Origin: Chitinophaga barathri
GTDB taxonomy: Bacteria > Bacteroidota > Bacteroidia > Chitinophagales > Chitinophagaceae
DNA length: 64,000 bases
Assembly: GCF_003807585.1 (NCBI RefSeq)
Contig: NZ_RMBX01000008.1
Location: 248,001 to 312,000 of the forward strand
Direction: 5' to 3'
Made by a program: the position numbers and the translations under genes. Under the pieces are notes generated by a model that was given only the letters and a program-made list of their open reading frames with translations, did not search any database and was not told where the DNA came from. Below are positions 35,576 through 44,243 of the stretch, piece by piece. The stretch's first letter is position 1, and every line of letters starts with the position of its first letter.

Positions 35576-36061
35576 TTAAATCACGTTTTCCATTTTCACG
35601 AGATATTCCTTGAGGTGGGCCCTTGCCCTGTGCAGGTAAACCTTCACCTGCGAGGGGTTGAGCTTCATGATCTCCCCTATTTCTTCGTAGCTGTACCCTT
35701 CGTAGTCCTTGAGGACGATCAGGGACCGCTGTACATCACTAAGCCGGTTCAGCGCTTTCTCTATAATGGCCCTGGCATTGTGTATTTTCTGTTCCGTCAC
35801 CTTTGCTTCTTCCCTGAATTCTTCCACCAGCGACACTCTTTTCACTTTCCGCACATGATCGATCATATTATGGTACGCTACGGTAAACAGGTAACTTTTG
35901 GCCTTTTCGAAAGGCACATCATTACAATGTTTCCATAATATTTCAAACGCATTCTGTACTACATCCCTGGCATCTTCCGTGTGTTCCAGGTTTTTGACGA
36001 TAAAACGGAAGAGATTATCGCTATACAGATCCACGCATTTGTTGTACTCCTTTTCCGTCAT
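35576..36061 (-). CDS. ECF-type RNA polymerase sigma factor
   Basis: A 161-residue sigma factor. Region 2 contains DLYSDNLFRFIVKNLEHTED, ARDVVQNAFEILWKH and the AYHNMIDHVRK helix. Region 4 contains LSDVQRSLIVLKDYEGYSYE and EIGEIMKLNPSQVKVYLHRA. It is first gene of a three-gene operon with a double-domain anti-sigma protein and a beta-barrel. Such operons commonly control envelope homeostasis in this phylum. Confidence 0.93.
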   Translation of the reverse strand: MTEKEYNKCVDLYSDNLFRFIVKNLEHTEDARDVVQNAFEILWKHCNDVPFEKAKSYLFTVAYHNMIDHVRKVKRVSLVEEFREEAKVTEQKIHNARAIIEKALNRLSDVQRSLIVLKDYEGYSYEEIGEIMKLNPSQVKVYLHRARAHLKEYLVKMENVI

Positions 36062-36508
36062 CCGGCGATAGGTTCTTTAGAGTGCTAATTTCCGACAAAT
36101 TGTTGATAGCGCCGCCTTTCCCTTCGGAACAGGACCGGAACGGCCGTGTTATCACCAGTTTCATGACAGAAATTCCACTATACGCCACGCTTTAAACGAT
36201 ACCCCGCTCAGCAACAACCAGGGTATCAGCGCACCTTTAGCGGCCGCCTGACGGACATTCAGCCTCCCTGCAGCGTTTACGGCCGGGGAAATTGAAGGCG
36301 GACAGAACAAACCACCGGATCATGGGGCGAACAGTACTTTTCGTCATAATCTACCGTCTATGATAATTGTATGACGCAAACCGGCAAACAAATGTTACAC
36401 CTCGGTCAAACTTTTTATCCTTAGGGCAATTACCCGCCCTACCCTGTTTAAAGCTTGATACATTTATTGCCCTAACTTTGTTAGTGACAGACAAAAACAC
36501 TCAAACTC
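36062..36508. other. Gene-free divergent region between ECF operon and kbl
   Basis: 447 bases holding the promoters of two divergent units. On the plus strand a TAACTTTG element (36473-36480) serves kbl. No clear promoter of the ECF operon is seen. The stretch is GC-rich from 36110 to 36320 without an open frame that looks coding. Confidence 0.5.
36473..36480 (+). promoter_or_regulatory. -7 promoter element of kbl
   Basis: TAACTTTG matches TAnnTTTG exactly, 28 bases before the ATG. The -33 region is AT-rich but lacks an exactly placed TTTG. Confidence 0.5.
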
Positions 36509-37711
36509 ATGAACCAAAATTTCATCAAACGTTTACAAACCGAGCTGGATGAAATCAATAATGCCGGGCTGTATAAACGGGAAAGGATCATTACCTCGGA
36601 GCAGGGCGCGGAAATTACCGTAGGCGGTAAGACCGTGATCAACCTCTGCGCCAATAACTATCTTGGCCTTTCCTCCCACCCGAAAGTGGTGTCGGCAGCC
36701 AAAGAAGCCATTGATACTCACGGCTACGGCATGAGCAGCGTCCGTTTCATCTGCGGCACGCAGGACATTCACGCCGAGCTGGAAAAAAAGATATCCAAAT
36801 TCCTCGGCACCGAGGATACCATCCTGTACGTGGCTGCTTTTGACGCGAACGGCGGGGTATTCGAGCCCCTGTTCTCCGAGCAGGACGCCATCATTTCCGA
36901 CGCCCTCAACCATGCTTCCATCATAGACGGGGTGCGCCTTTGCAAGGCCCAGCGCTTCCGTTACGAACATAACAACATGGCAGACCTGGAAGCCAAACTC
37001 CAGGAAGCCTCCGGCGCCCGCAGCCGCATTATCGTGACAGACGGCTCTTTCAGCATGGACGGCACCATCGCCCAGCTGGACAAGATCTGCGACTTGGCGG
37101 ATAAATACGACGCCATCGTGATGAGCGACGAAAGCCACAGCAGCGGTTTCCTGGGCAAAACAGGCCGCGGCACCCACGAATACCGCGGCGTGATGGGCCG
37201 GGTAGACATTATCACCGGCACCCTCGGCAAGGCCCTCGGCGGCGCTTCCGGCGGCTTCACCAGCGGTAAAAAAGAAGTGATAGACATGCTCCGCCAGCGC
37301 AGCCGCCCCTATCTTTTCTCCAACTCCGTGGCCCCCAGCATCGTAGGCGCTTCCATCGCCGTGCTGGACATGCTCAGCGACACCACCGAGCTGCGCGACA
37401 AACTGGAATTCAACACCCGCTACTTCCGGGAAAAAATAACCGCCGCCGGCTTCGACATCAAACCCGGTGACCATCCCATTGTGCCGGTAATGCTCTACGA
37501 CGCCAAGCTGAGCCAGGAATTTGCGGACAAACTCCTCCAGGAAGGCATTTATGTGATCGGGTTCTTCTTCCCGGTAGTGCCCAAAGGCCAGGCCCGCATC
37601 CGCGTGCAGCTGAGCGCCGCGCATACGCAGGCCCACCTGGACAAGGCCATTGCCGCCTTTACCAAAGTAGGGAAAGAACTGGGCGTGCTGAAAACCGCCG
37701 CGCACGTTTAA
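36509..37711 (+). CDS. kbl: Glycine C-acetyltransferase (2-amino-3-ketobutyrate CoA ligase)
   Basis: A 400-residue PLP enzyme of the alpha-oxoamine synthase family, which cleaves 2-amino-3-ketobutyrate with CoA to glycine and acetyl-CoA in threonine breakdown. Features: [76 protein letters not shown] and the PLP lysine in [16 protein letters not shown]. The length equals E. coli Kbl. Threonine dehydrogenase (tdh) is not adjacent. Related serine palmitoyltransferases share the fold, but the [10 protein letters not shown] and CGTQDIH motifs favour Kbl. Confidence 0.93.
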   Translation: MNQNFIKRLQTELDEINNAGLYKRERIITSEQGAEITVGGKTVINLCANNYLGLSSHPKVVSAAKEAIDTHGYGMSSVRFICGTQDIHAELEKKISKFLGTEDTILYVAAFDANGGVFEPLFSEQDAIISDALNHASIIDGVRLCKAQRFRYEHNNMADLEAKLQEASGARSRIIVTDGSFSMDGTIAQLDKICDLADKYDAIVMSDESHSSGFLGKTGRGTHEYRGVMGRVDIITGTLGKALGGASGGFTSGKKEVIDMLRQRSRPYLFSNSVAPSIVGASIAVLDMLSDTTELRDKLEFNTRYFREKITAAGFDIKPGDHPIVPVMLYDAKLSQEFADKLLQEGIYVIGFFFPVVPKGQARIRVQLSAAHTQAHLDKAIAAFTKVGKELGVLKTAAHV

Positions 37712-37902
37712 AAAGTACCAGCCGGGACTTCCCCGCCCTGATAGTATTTTCTTAAAAACGGCAGGATATACGAGGGATATAGGATCGTCGAACCATCGTC
37801 GAAGGAGAGTCGAAGGAGAAAAACTTGAAAATAGTATCAGATTGGGGAAAGAATACACGGTTTTGAGGGTTATGCTAAAACCTTCATGTTCAAAAAGTAC
37901 CA
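37710..37902. repeat. Intergenic element bounded by 11-bp direct repeats
   Basis: AAAAAGTACCA occurs at 37710-37720 and 37892-37902. Between them is a run of short repeats, GTCGAA and GTCGAAGGAG (about 37786-37819). The copies flank 171 bases between the kbl stop and its terminator. It may be a small non-coding repeat element, but copy number elsewhere is unknown. Confidence 0.35.
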
Positions 37903-37916
37903 TACCCATTATAATG

Positions 37917-37952
37917 ATGACGGGCGAAAACAAACGCCCGTCATTCTTTTTT
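37917..37952 (+). terminator. Intrinsic terminator between kbl and the beta-lactamase gene
   Basis: ATGACGGGCG (37917-37926) pairs with CGCCCGTCAT (37935-37944), followed by TCTTTTTT. It lies about 205 bases downstream of the kbl stop. Confidence 0.9.
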
Positions 37953-37966
37953 ATACGCGCTTAGCT

Positions 37967-37974
37967 TACTTTTG
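37967..37974 (+). promoter_or_regulatory. -7 promoter element of the beta-lactamase gene
   Basis: TACTTTTG matches TAnnTTTG and lies 28 bases before the ATG, directly after the preceding terminator. The -33 motif is not evident, so basal expression may be low. Confidence 0.45.
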
Positions 37975-38002
37975 CCCCGTCTAACAAAAAACTTGAATAC
38001 AG

Positions 38003-38806
38003 ATGAAATTGCCCGGCCTGCTGCTGCTGACCATCGCCATCCTTTTCGGCGCCTGCTCTCCAAACAATGTGAAAGATGCTAAAGAATGGGAGAAATATTT
38101 CGCCAAACATAAACTGGAAGGCACTTTCATGATGTTTGACAATGGCCAGGGCTCCTTTAAAGTATATAACATCGACCGGGCAAAGCAACGTTTCAGCCCG
38201 GCTTCCACTTTTAAAATATTTAACTCCCTCACCGCGCTTCATACCGGCGCGGCCAGCGATACCAATATGGTCATCCGCTGGGACAGCATCGTGCGGCCGG
38301 ACACTCCCTGGAACCATGATCTGACCATGGCGCAGGCTTTCCGCGTTTCCTCCGTGCCTTATTTCCAGGAAATAGCCCGCCGCATCGGCAAAGACACCAT
38401 GCAGACCTGGCTGGACTCCGTGGGTTATGGCAATAAAAAGATCAGCAAAATAGATACCTTCTGGCTGGACAACTCCCTCCAGATATCGCCGGACGAGCAG
38501 CTGGGATTCGTGAAACAGTTGTATTTCAACCAGTTACCCTACCAGAAACGCGCCCAACAGCTGGTTTGCGGCATGATGATCCGGGAAAAGACAGACAAAT
38601 ACATTTTCGCCTGGAAAGGCGGCTGGGGCATCTCCGGCAAAAAACATATCGGCTGGCTGGTAGGCTGGATCGAGGAGAACCTGCATCCCACCTTTTTTGT
38701 GCTGAACTTCGAAACAGAAGATCCGAACCCGGATATCGAGGGAATGCGCCTGGAGATCACCCGCAATATCCTGGCGGAAGAAGGTTTTTTTAAAGGCGAA
38801 AGATAG
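38003..38806 (+). CDS. Class D beta-lactamase-like lipoprotein
   Basis: A 267-residue protein with a lipobox (LFGAC, Cys18). The serine beta-lactamase motifs of class D are all present: S68-T-F-K71 in PASTFKIFNSL, S116-S-V118, Y142-G-N144 and K205-G-G207 (WKGGWG). Class D enzymes hydrolyse penicillins and sometimes carbapenems and use a carboxylated lysine in the SxxK motif. The same fold also occurs in the sensor domains of BlaR/MecR, but this protein is a stand-alone domain of enzyme length. No transposon surrounds it, so it appears intrinsic to the chromosome. Confidence 0.9.
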   Translation: MKLPGLLLLTIAILFGACSPNNVKDAKEWEKYFAKHKLEGTFMMFDNGQGSFKVYNIDRAKQRFSPASTFKIFNSLTALHTGAASDTNMVIRWDSIVRPDTPWNHDLTMAQAFRVSSVPYFQEIARRIGKDTMQTWLDSVGYGNKKISKIDTFWLDNSLQISPDEQLGFVKQLYFNQLPYQKRAQQLVCGMMIREKTDKYIFAWKGGWGISGKKHIGWLVGWIEENLHPTFFVLNFETEDPNPDIEGMRLEITRNILAEEGFFKGER

Positions 38807-38844
38807 GCTGCTGTTAAAAAACTCCTAAATCATTTCAAAACACC

Positions 38845-38875
38845 CTTGTAATACGTTATAAAAAAATTATTTTTG
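38845..38875 (+). promoter_or_regulatory. Promoter of batBC
   Basis: CTTG (38845-38848), 19-base spacer, TATTTTTG (38868-38875): the -7 element is exact and the -33 element has three of four bases. The predicted transcript starts about 38881. Confidence 0.65.
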
Positions 38876-38882
38876 AACTGCT

Positions 38883-38900
38883 CCCCGGCATGAGCCGGGG
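38883..38900 (+). other. Hairpin at the 5' end of the batBC mRNA
   Basis: CCCCGGC (38883-38889), loop ATGA, GCCGGGG (38894-38900). It lies at the very start of the predicted batBC transcript, 14 bases before the ATG. It could stabilise the mRNA or limit translation. It could also be a terminator for the upstream gene, but its T run is interrupted. Confidence 0.5.
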
Positions 38901-38914
38901 TTGTCGTTTTAACC

Positions 38915-39958
38915 ATGTTAAGATTTCAACATACTGAATACCTCTGGGCTTTTGCCCTGCTGATCATACTGGTGCTGGCCTTTGCCTGGGTAACCTGGTG
39001 GAAACGCCGGTCCATCCGCCGTATGGGCGATCCCGTAATGGTGGAAAAACTCTTCAGCGGGTATTCCCGCCGCCTTTTCACCTTCAAGTTCCTGCTCCTT
39101 TTCATCGCCTTCTTTTTTGGTGTGATCGGGCTGGCGAACCTGCAAAAGGGCAGCCGGGTGGATAAGATCACCCGCAAAGGCGTGGATGTGATCATTGCGC
39201 TGGACGTGAGCAAAAGCATGCTGGCCACGGATGCCAAGCCGGACCGGCTTACCCGCGCCAAACAGCTGGTGACCAGGCTGATGGAAAAGCTGGACAACGA
39301 CCGTGTAGGCCTGGTGGTTTTTGCCGGCAACGCCTATCTCCAGATGCCCCTCACCATCGATTATTCCGCCGCGAGGATGTACCTGGGCAGCATCACCCCG
39401 GACCTCATTCCCCGCCAGGGTACCGAGATCAACGAAGCCATCCGCGTATCAGACGAGGCATTTAATAAAAAAGAACGCAAACATAAAGCCCTCATCATCA
39501 TTTCCGATGGCGAGGACCATAACGAAGGCGCCATCAACGAAGCGAAAAAAGCACTGGAAAACGGCGTGGTGATCAATACCGTCGGTATCGGCTCCCCCAC
39601 CGGCTCGCCCCTCCCCGATCCTGAAACGGGCGGGCTGAAAAAAGATAATGAGGGCAACACCGTGGTATCCAAACTCAATGAAGACGCGCTCAAATCCCTC
39701 GCCTCCACCGGCAAAGGCATGTACCTGCACCTCATGAACAATACGGACGAAGTGGTGGATGCGCTGGCGGATAAGATCGACAAGATGGAGCAGAAAGAAT
39801 TCGGCGAGAACGTATTTACCGATTACAACAGTTATTTCCAATACTTCCTGGGCATCTGCCTGATACTGATACTGCTGGAGTTTTTTGTGCCGGAAGGCCG
39901 TAAAAAAAGAGCGGAAGATGCAGATATGCCGGGGCTTAAAACCGTGGAAGCAAAATGA
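38915..39958 (+). CDS. batB: BatB-like von Willebrand factor A membrane protein
   Basis: A 347-residue protein with two N-terminal membrane helices (LWAFALLIILVLAFAWVTWW and FKFLLLFIAFFFGVIGLANL), a VWA domain with the MIDAS motif DVSKSM (about 93-98) and the downstream T and D elements (PRQGTEINEAIR, IISDGEDHNEGA), and a C-terminal helix (YFLGICLILILLEFFVPEG). Bat proteins were named for aerotolerance in Bacteroides; their mechanism is not settled. It overlaps batC in ATGA. The usual moxR, DUF58, batA, batD and batE neighbours are not in the window. Confidence 0.88.
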   Translation: MLRFQHTEYLWAFALLIILVLAFAWVTWWKRRSIRRMGDPVMVEKLFSGYSRRLFTFKFLLLFIAFFFGVIGLANLQKGSRVDKITRKGVDVIIALDVSKSMLATDAKPDRLTRAKQLVTRLMEKLDNDRVGLVVFAGNAYLQMPLTIDYSAARMYLGSITPDLIPRQGTEINEAIRVSDEAFNKKERKHKALIIISDGEDHNEGAINEAKKALENGVVINTVGIGSPTGSPLPDPETGGLKKDNEGNTVVSKLNEDALKSLASTGKGMYLHLMNNTDEVVDALADKIDKMEQKEFGENVFTDYNSYFQYFLGICLILILLEFFVPEGRKKRAEDADMPGLKTVEAK

Positions 39959-40698
39959 GGAAACATATTTTTCATATAACCCTTGCCGTTATAACGCTGC
40001 TATCCGTACAGATGCAGGCGCAGGCACAGGAAGGCACCAGTAAACTGATCCGCCAGGGCAACGCCCAGTACAAAAAGCAGCAGTATGCCGATGCCGAAGC
40101 CAGCTACAAAAAAGCGCTGGAGCGGAACAACAAGTCCGTTGAAGGAAATTACAATCTCGGTAATTCCCTCTACGAACAAAAACGTTTCGACGCCGCCCGC
40201 CAGCAATATTCCAACACCATCAAATCTGCCACCGGCAAAGAAGTGAAGGCGGACGCCAGCTACAACATCGGCAACTCTTTTATGGAAGATAAAAAGTGGG
40301 AAGAAAGCATCAAAAATTATAAGACCTCCCTCAAAGCCAATCCCCATGACGAGCAGGCCCGCTACAACCTGGCCTATGCGCAGGCTATGCTGAAAAAACA
40401 GCAGCAGCAGGGCGGCGGCAAAGATGATAAAGAGAACAAAGACAAACAGAAAGATCAGAAAGATAAAAAGGACCAGGAGAAAAAAGAGCAGGAGAAAAAG
40501 GATCAGAAACAGAACCAGGACGAGCAGAAAGAACAGGACAAAGATCAGCAGCAACAGCCGCAGCCCAAGCCCAGCAAACTGACGCCGGAAGAGGCCAAAC
40601 GCCTGCTGCAAAATCTTGCGCAGCAGGAAAAGAAACTCCAGGAAGATAAAATGAAAAAGGTGAAAGGCACACCCGGCTCCGTTGAGAAGGACTGGTAA
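39955..40698 (+). CDS. batC: BatC-like TPR protein with charged low-complexity tail
   Basis: A 247-residue protein with a signal peptide (MRKHIFHITLAVITLLSVQM to AQA) and three TPR units (KLIRQGNAQYKKQQYADAEA, VEGNYNLGNSLYEQKRFDAA, ADASYNIGNSFMEDKKWEES). It continues into about 70 residues made almost only of Lys, Gln, Asp and Glu, and ends with a helical PSKLTPEEAKRLLQNLAQQE segment. This TPR-plus-charged-tail layout is characteristic of BatC in Bacteroidota. It probably works with BatB in the periplasm. A terminator follows. Confidence 0.86.
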   Translation: MRKHIFHITLAVITLLSVQMQAQAQEGTSKLIRQGNAQYKKQQYADAEASYKKALERNNKSVEGNYNLGNSLYEQKRFDAARQQYSNTIKSATGKEVKADASYNIGNSFMEDKKWEESIKNYKTSLKANPHDEQARYNLAYAQAMLKKQQQQGGGKDDKENKDKQKDQKDKKDQEKKEQEKKDQKQNQDEQKEQDKDQQQQPQPKPSKLTPEEAKRLLQNLAQQEKKLQEDKMKKVKGTPGSVEKDW

Positions 40699-40724
40699 GT
40701 TATCATCATCTCTTTAACCGCATA

Positions 40725-40755
40725 AAAAACCCGCTCTAAAAAAGGGCGGGTTTTT
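40725..40755 (+). terminator. Intrinsic terminator of batBC
   Basis: AAAAACCCGC (40725-40734) pairs with GCGGGTTTTT (40746-40755), with a loop TCTAAAAAAGG. It lies 26 bases after the batC stop. The symmetric A/T flanks make it potentially bidirectional. Confidence 0.9.
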
Positions 40756-40773
40756 ATTTCTACTTTCCTTTCC

Positions 40774-40799
40774 AAATAAAAAACGCGTCCTAAACGCGT
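40774..40799 (-). terminator. Probable terminator of the AraC-family gene
   Basis: ACGCGT (40783-40788) and ACGCGT (40794-40799) are self-complementary and can fold with a five-base loop. On the minus strand TTTTTTATTT follows. It lies 87 bases after the stop codon. Confidence 0.6.
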
Positions 40800-40885
40800 C
40801 AAAAGCATGGGTTCCGTTAAAACGAGAATGTAAAATTACTCCGCATTTACCCTCCCGGTTTGGACAAAGGGAAGATTAACTGGTA

Positions 40886-41758
40886 TTATTTGAACATTGT
40901 TTCCCTGAATTCGTGGGGGGAGGTGCCGGCATGGTTCCGGAAAAAGCGGCTGAAATAAGCCGGATCTTCAAATCCCAGTTCATAACAGATCTCTTTTACG
41001 CTACGGTTGCTGAAAGCCAGCTGGCGCTTCGCTTCGAGTACGAGGCGGTCGTGCACCATATCTGTCACCGTTTTACTGATGGCGTCCCGCGTGATCTCGT
41101 TCAACCGTTTGGGCGTAAGTGAGAACTGCTGTGCGTAAAATCCCGCCTGGTGCTCCATCCTGAAATGTTTGTCCACCAGCCTGCGCAGCTGGATGATCCG
41201 GGGATCGTGGTTCAGGAGGGCGGGCGAATTGGCCACATTGTGTTTTTTCTCCCGCTCGGCCAGCAGCAGGAAAGCGTTCAGGTAATGTTTGATCACGCTG
41301 CTGCTGCTGCCTTCGAACTGTGCGGACAGTTCCTGCCGCATGAGCGTGATGATCATTCCCAGGTTTTCCGCCGAAGGTTTGCTGATAAAGATGGGGGCGT
41401 ACTCCTGCGAGTCGTCGAACAGGGTGGTGAAATCGTATAATGTCTCGCGTTCGTGTTTATTGGTAAAGTAAAATTTCTCGGTGAACGTGATGCTGAACCC
41501 GAAGATGCCTTTAGCGGGCAACTGGTGCACCTGGCCGGGCCTCAGCAGGAAGATCGTGTTATTTTTCAGCTCATAGGTCACGAAGTCCACGATATGATCG
41601 CCCGCGGCTTTGGTGAACCACAGTATCTGGAAATCGTGATGCCGGTGGGGAATGCCCGCCAGTTCCGTTTTGAAGCTCTCCAGCTCGAACACGCTGAATT
41701 GCCCGGTAAGAGGTAATTGTTGATAGGGTATGGTATCCACGGTAATATTTTGCTGCAT
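40886..41758 (-). CDS. AraC-family transcriptional regulator
   Basis: A 290-residue protein. The N-terminal half is a cupin-like sensor: GIPHRHHDFQILWFTKAAGD, TIFLLRPGQVHQLP and IFGFSITFTEKFYF. The C-terminal 100 residues hold the two AraC HTH units: FYAQQFSLTPKRLNEITRDA and ELGFEDPAYFSRFFRNHAGT followed by SPHEFRE. The H-R-H-H metal or sugar pocket pattern is typical of regulators of carbon-source genes, but no target gene is adjacent. It is a single gene with a GC-palindromic terminator. Confidence 0.92.
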   Translation of the reverse strand: MQQNITVDTIPYQQLPLTGQFSVFELESFKTELAGIPHRHHDFQILWFTKAAGDHIVDFVTYELKNNTIFLLRPGQVHQLPAKGIFGFSITFTEKFYFTNKHERETLYDFTTLFDDSQEYAPIFISKPSAENLGMIITLMRQELSAQFEGSSSSVIKHYLNAFLLLAEREKKHNVANSPALLNHDPRIIQLRRLVDKHFRMEHQAGFYAQQFSLTPKRLNEITRDAISKTVTDMVHDRLVLEAKRQLAFSNRSVKEICYELGFEDPAYFSRFFRNHAGTSPHEFRETMFK

Positions 41759-41883
41759 TGTTAGGTTAAATAGCTGGTTACAAACAAATTGACGCGATAA
41801 AACTAGGGAAATTAACGCCGTGTGCGTTACCGCTCATATAAAATAACAAAATATGAGCAGGATGGATCGGGGAATAATTTGCT

Positions 41884-41891
41884 TAATTTTG
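41884..41891 (+). promoter_or_regulatory. -7 promoter element of ispG
   Basis: TAATTTTG matches TAnnTTTG exactly and lies 24 bases before the ATG at 41916. It supports that start over the upstream in-frame ATG at 41853, which lies upstream of the element. Confidence 0.55.
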
Positions 41892-41915
41892 TTGAACAAC
41901 TTAGATATCAATTTC

Positions 41916-43925
41916 ATGCAATTATATTGCCCTTCACTGACAAAATACGAGCGCCTGGCCACACTGGAAGTTAAAGTGGGGGACCTTACCATCGGGAATT
42001 TTAACCCCATCCGCATTCAGACGATGACAACTACAGACACCATGGATACCAAAGGCACCGTGGAACAGTCTATCCGTTGTATCGAAGCCGGCGCGGAGCT
42101 GGTGCGCATTACCGCCCCCAGCAAAACTGAAGCGGAGAACCTGCTGAATATCAAAAACGAATTACGTAAAAGAGGTTATAACACCCCACTGGTGGCGGAT
42201 ATCCACTTCACGCCCAATGCCGCCGAAGTGGCCGCCCGCATCGTTGAAAAAGTGCGTGTGAACCCGGGCAATTACGTGGATAAAAAGAAATTTGAACTGC
42301 TGGAATACACCGATGCCGAATACCAGGAAGAGATAGACCGCATCCGCGAACGTTTCACACCACTGGTGAACATCTGCAAAGAATACGGTACGGCCATGCG
42401 CATCGGCACAAACCACGGTTCCCTCAGCGACCGCATCATGAGCCGCTATGGCGATACCCCCATGGGAATGGTGGAAAGCGCCATGGAATTCCTCCGCATC
42501 GCGGAAGACCTGCATTACCGGAACATCGTGCTGAGCATGAAAGCCAGCAATCCCCAGGTAATGGTACAGGCCTACCGCCTGCTGGTGAACACGATGCAGC
42601 AGGAGCTGGGCCACTGTTATCCCCTTCACCTGGGCGTTACCGAAGCCGGCGACGGGGAAGACGGCCGCATTAAATCTGCCGTGGGCATCGGCACCCTCCT
42701 GGAAGACGGTGTGGGCGACACGATCCGCGTATCTCTCACGGAAGACCCGGAATTTGAACTGCCCGTATGCCGCGATATCGTAAAACGTTATACCAGCCGC
42801 ATTTCCCACGCACCCATCCAGCCGCTCACCGATCCGGCCAAACTGCCTTATTCCCCCTTCAACTTTGCCAAAAGGGAAAGCATCGCGGTGGACAATATCG
42901 GGGGCAAACAGGTGCCCGTTGTAGTGGCGGACCTCAGCCACCTCCACACCATCACCCACCACGACCTTCGCGGTATCGGTTATCACTACGACGAAACCAC
43001 CGACAAATGGAACATTGGCGATGCCGCCGCGGATTATATCTTCACCGGGGATCATGTGCTGCCATTCGCTTTGCCGGGCACGCTGAAGGTGATCGTACAA
43101 CATCCGGCATGGCTGCACGCGGAAGATAAAGAGAAGTATTTCCCCTACCTGGACGTACACGGCTACCAGGCCGCCGCCAAAGAAGGCCGTCTTGCAAAGA
43201 TGAACTTCGTGGCCGCTCATGCGGACGACTTCGGCACGCCTGCATTCACCACATTCCTGGAAACGCTCCGCACGGCGCAGGACGTGATACCGGTGCTCTA
43301 TTCCAATTCCGCCCACGCGATGGCCATGGTAAGGCGCGCGTTGATCGCCATGATGGAGCAACAAATTGCCCAACCGGTTGTTTTAATGTGCAACAGCGGT
43401 CATGATAACGCGGAAGACGACCTGGTCCACTACGCCACCGAAACCGGCGCGCTGCTGCTGGACGGCTTTGGCGAAGGCCTCTGGCTGAAGGCCCTGCCTG
43501 AGCAGTCGCTGAACAGGCAGCCGGGCAGTGTAAAAGAATCGCTGGAACTGATCAACAACATTGCTTTTGGTATCCTCCAGGCCACCCGCTCCAGGATCTC
43601 CAAAACGGAATATATCTCCTGCCCTTCCTGTGGCAGGACGCTCTTTGACCTGCAGGAAACAACCGCCCGCATCCGCGCGGTGACCAATCACCTCAAAGGC
43701 GTGAAGATCGCCATCATGGGCTGTATCGTGAACGGGCCCGGTGAAATGGCCGACGCGGACTTCGGCTACGTGGGCAGCGGCGTGGGCAAGATCACGCTGT
43801 ACCGCGGTAAGGAAGTAGTAAAACGCGGCCTCAGCAGCGATGTAGCCGTGAAAGAACTGATCAACCTGATCAAGGATAACGGGATGTGGGTAGATGTGAA
43901 AGAAACCGTTTTAATCCAGGGGTAA
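41916..43925 (+). CDS. ispG: 4-hydroxy-3-methylbut-2-enyl-diphosphate synthase IspG, large form
   Basis: A 669-residue Fe-S enzyme of the MEP isoprenoid pathway. The TIM-barrel half shows TLEVKVGDLTIGNFNPIRIQ, TAPSKTEAENLLNIKNELRK and VADIHFTPNAAEVAARIVEK. A roughly 250-residue insert (domain A*), seen in plant, chlamydial and Bacteroidota IspG, follows residue 290. The C-terminal Fe-S half has SCPSCGRTLFDLQE and MGCIVNGPGEMADADFGYVG, with the three cluster cysteines. Bacterial short forms are about 370 residues. The MEP pathway is thus present. The promoter element supports the ATG at 41916. Confidence 0.95.
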   Translation: MQLYCPSLTKYERLATLEVKVGDLTIGNFNPIRIQTMTTTDTMDTKGTVEQSIRCIEAGAELVRITAPSKTEAENLLNIKNELRKRGYNTPLVADIHFTPNAAEVAARIVEKVRVNPGNYVDKKKFELLEYTDAEYQEEIDRIRERFTPLVNICKEYGTAMRIGTNHGSLSDRIMSRYGDTPMGMVESAMEFLRIAEDLHYRNIVLSMKASNPQVMVQAYRLLVNTMQQELGHCYPLHLGVTEAGDGEDGRIKSAVGIGTLLEDGVGDTIRVSLTEDPEFELPVCRDIVKRYTSRISHAPIQPLTDPAKLPYSPFNFAKRESIAVDNIGGKQVPVVVADLSHLHTITHHDLRGIGYHYDETTDKWNIGDAAADYIFTGDHVLPFALPGTLKVIVQHPAWLHAEDKEKYFPYLDVHGYQAAAKEGRLAKMNFVAAHADDFGTPAFTTFLETLRTAQDVIPVLYSNSAHAMAMVRRALIAMMEQQIAQPVVLMCNSGHDNAEDDLVHYATETGALLLDGFGEGLWLKALPEQSLNRQPGSVKESLELINNIAFGILQATRSRISKTEYISCPSCGRTLFDLQETTARIRAVTNHLKGVKIAIMGCIVNGPGEMADADFGYVGSGVGKITLYRGKEVVKRGLSSDVAVKELINLIKDNGMWVDVKETVLIQG

Positions 43926-44243
43926 CGATATTAAACGAATAACAGGTAAAAAAGCGGGCCGTCCCGGGGCAAGCCCGGGACAGCCCTAAAACTGTAACTG
44001 GGGTTAACAGAACAGTGTGTACCTTAACTTTTCTTAATTCTGAACTGCTTATTTGGGGTTAAATGCAATCCTTAAGCATGTCACAAAACTACTACCCTCC
44101 AGAGGGTATATCAAGCGTAGTTTTACGCAATTTGCTGCGTATTTCCCCTGTAAATCAACTTATTGCTATAATACTATTTTCCCTGTCCTCAAAAGTTTGG
44201 TATCCAGATTGCGGTAATTCCTTTACAAACCAAATTGTGATTT
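43926..44243. other. Gene-free stretch downstream of ispG
   Basis: 318 bases. It contains a strong GC stem: GTCCCGGG (43961-43968), loop GCAAG, CCCGGGAC (43974-43981), extended by GGGC/GCCC. It probably marks the ispG 3' end, although no T run follows on the plus strand. A dyad TACCCTC-CA-GAGGGTA lies at 44093-44108. No coding frame is credible. Confidence 0.5.
44093..44108. promoter_or_regulatory. Short perfect dyad upstream of the lipoprotein gene
   Basis: TACCCTC (44093-44099), CA, GAGGGTA (44102-44108). The size and tight spacing suit a dimeric regulator. It lies about 135 bases upstream of the lipoprotein start. Its regulator is unknown. Confidence 0.35.

Noticed and set aside
36533-37933. 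A 466-codon open frame on the minus strand
   Set aside because: It is opposite kbl, whose PLP-enzyme motifs are intact.
42162-43373. A 403-codon open frame on the minus strand
   Set aside because: It is antisense to ispG and shows no domain.
43961-43981. GC-rich hairpin after ispG considered as an intrinsic terminator
   Set aside because: The stem is strong but no T run follows on the ispG strand, so it is mentioned only as part of the gene-free stretch.
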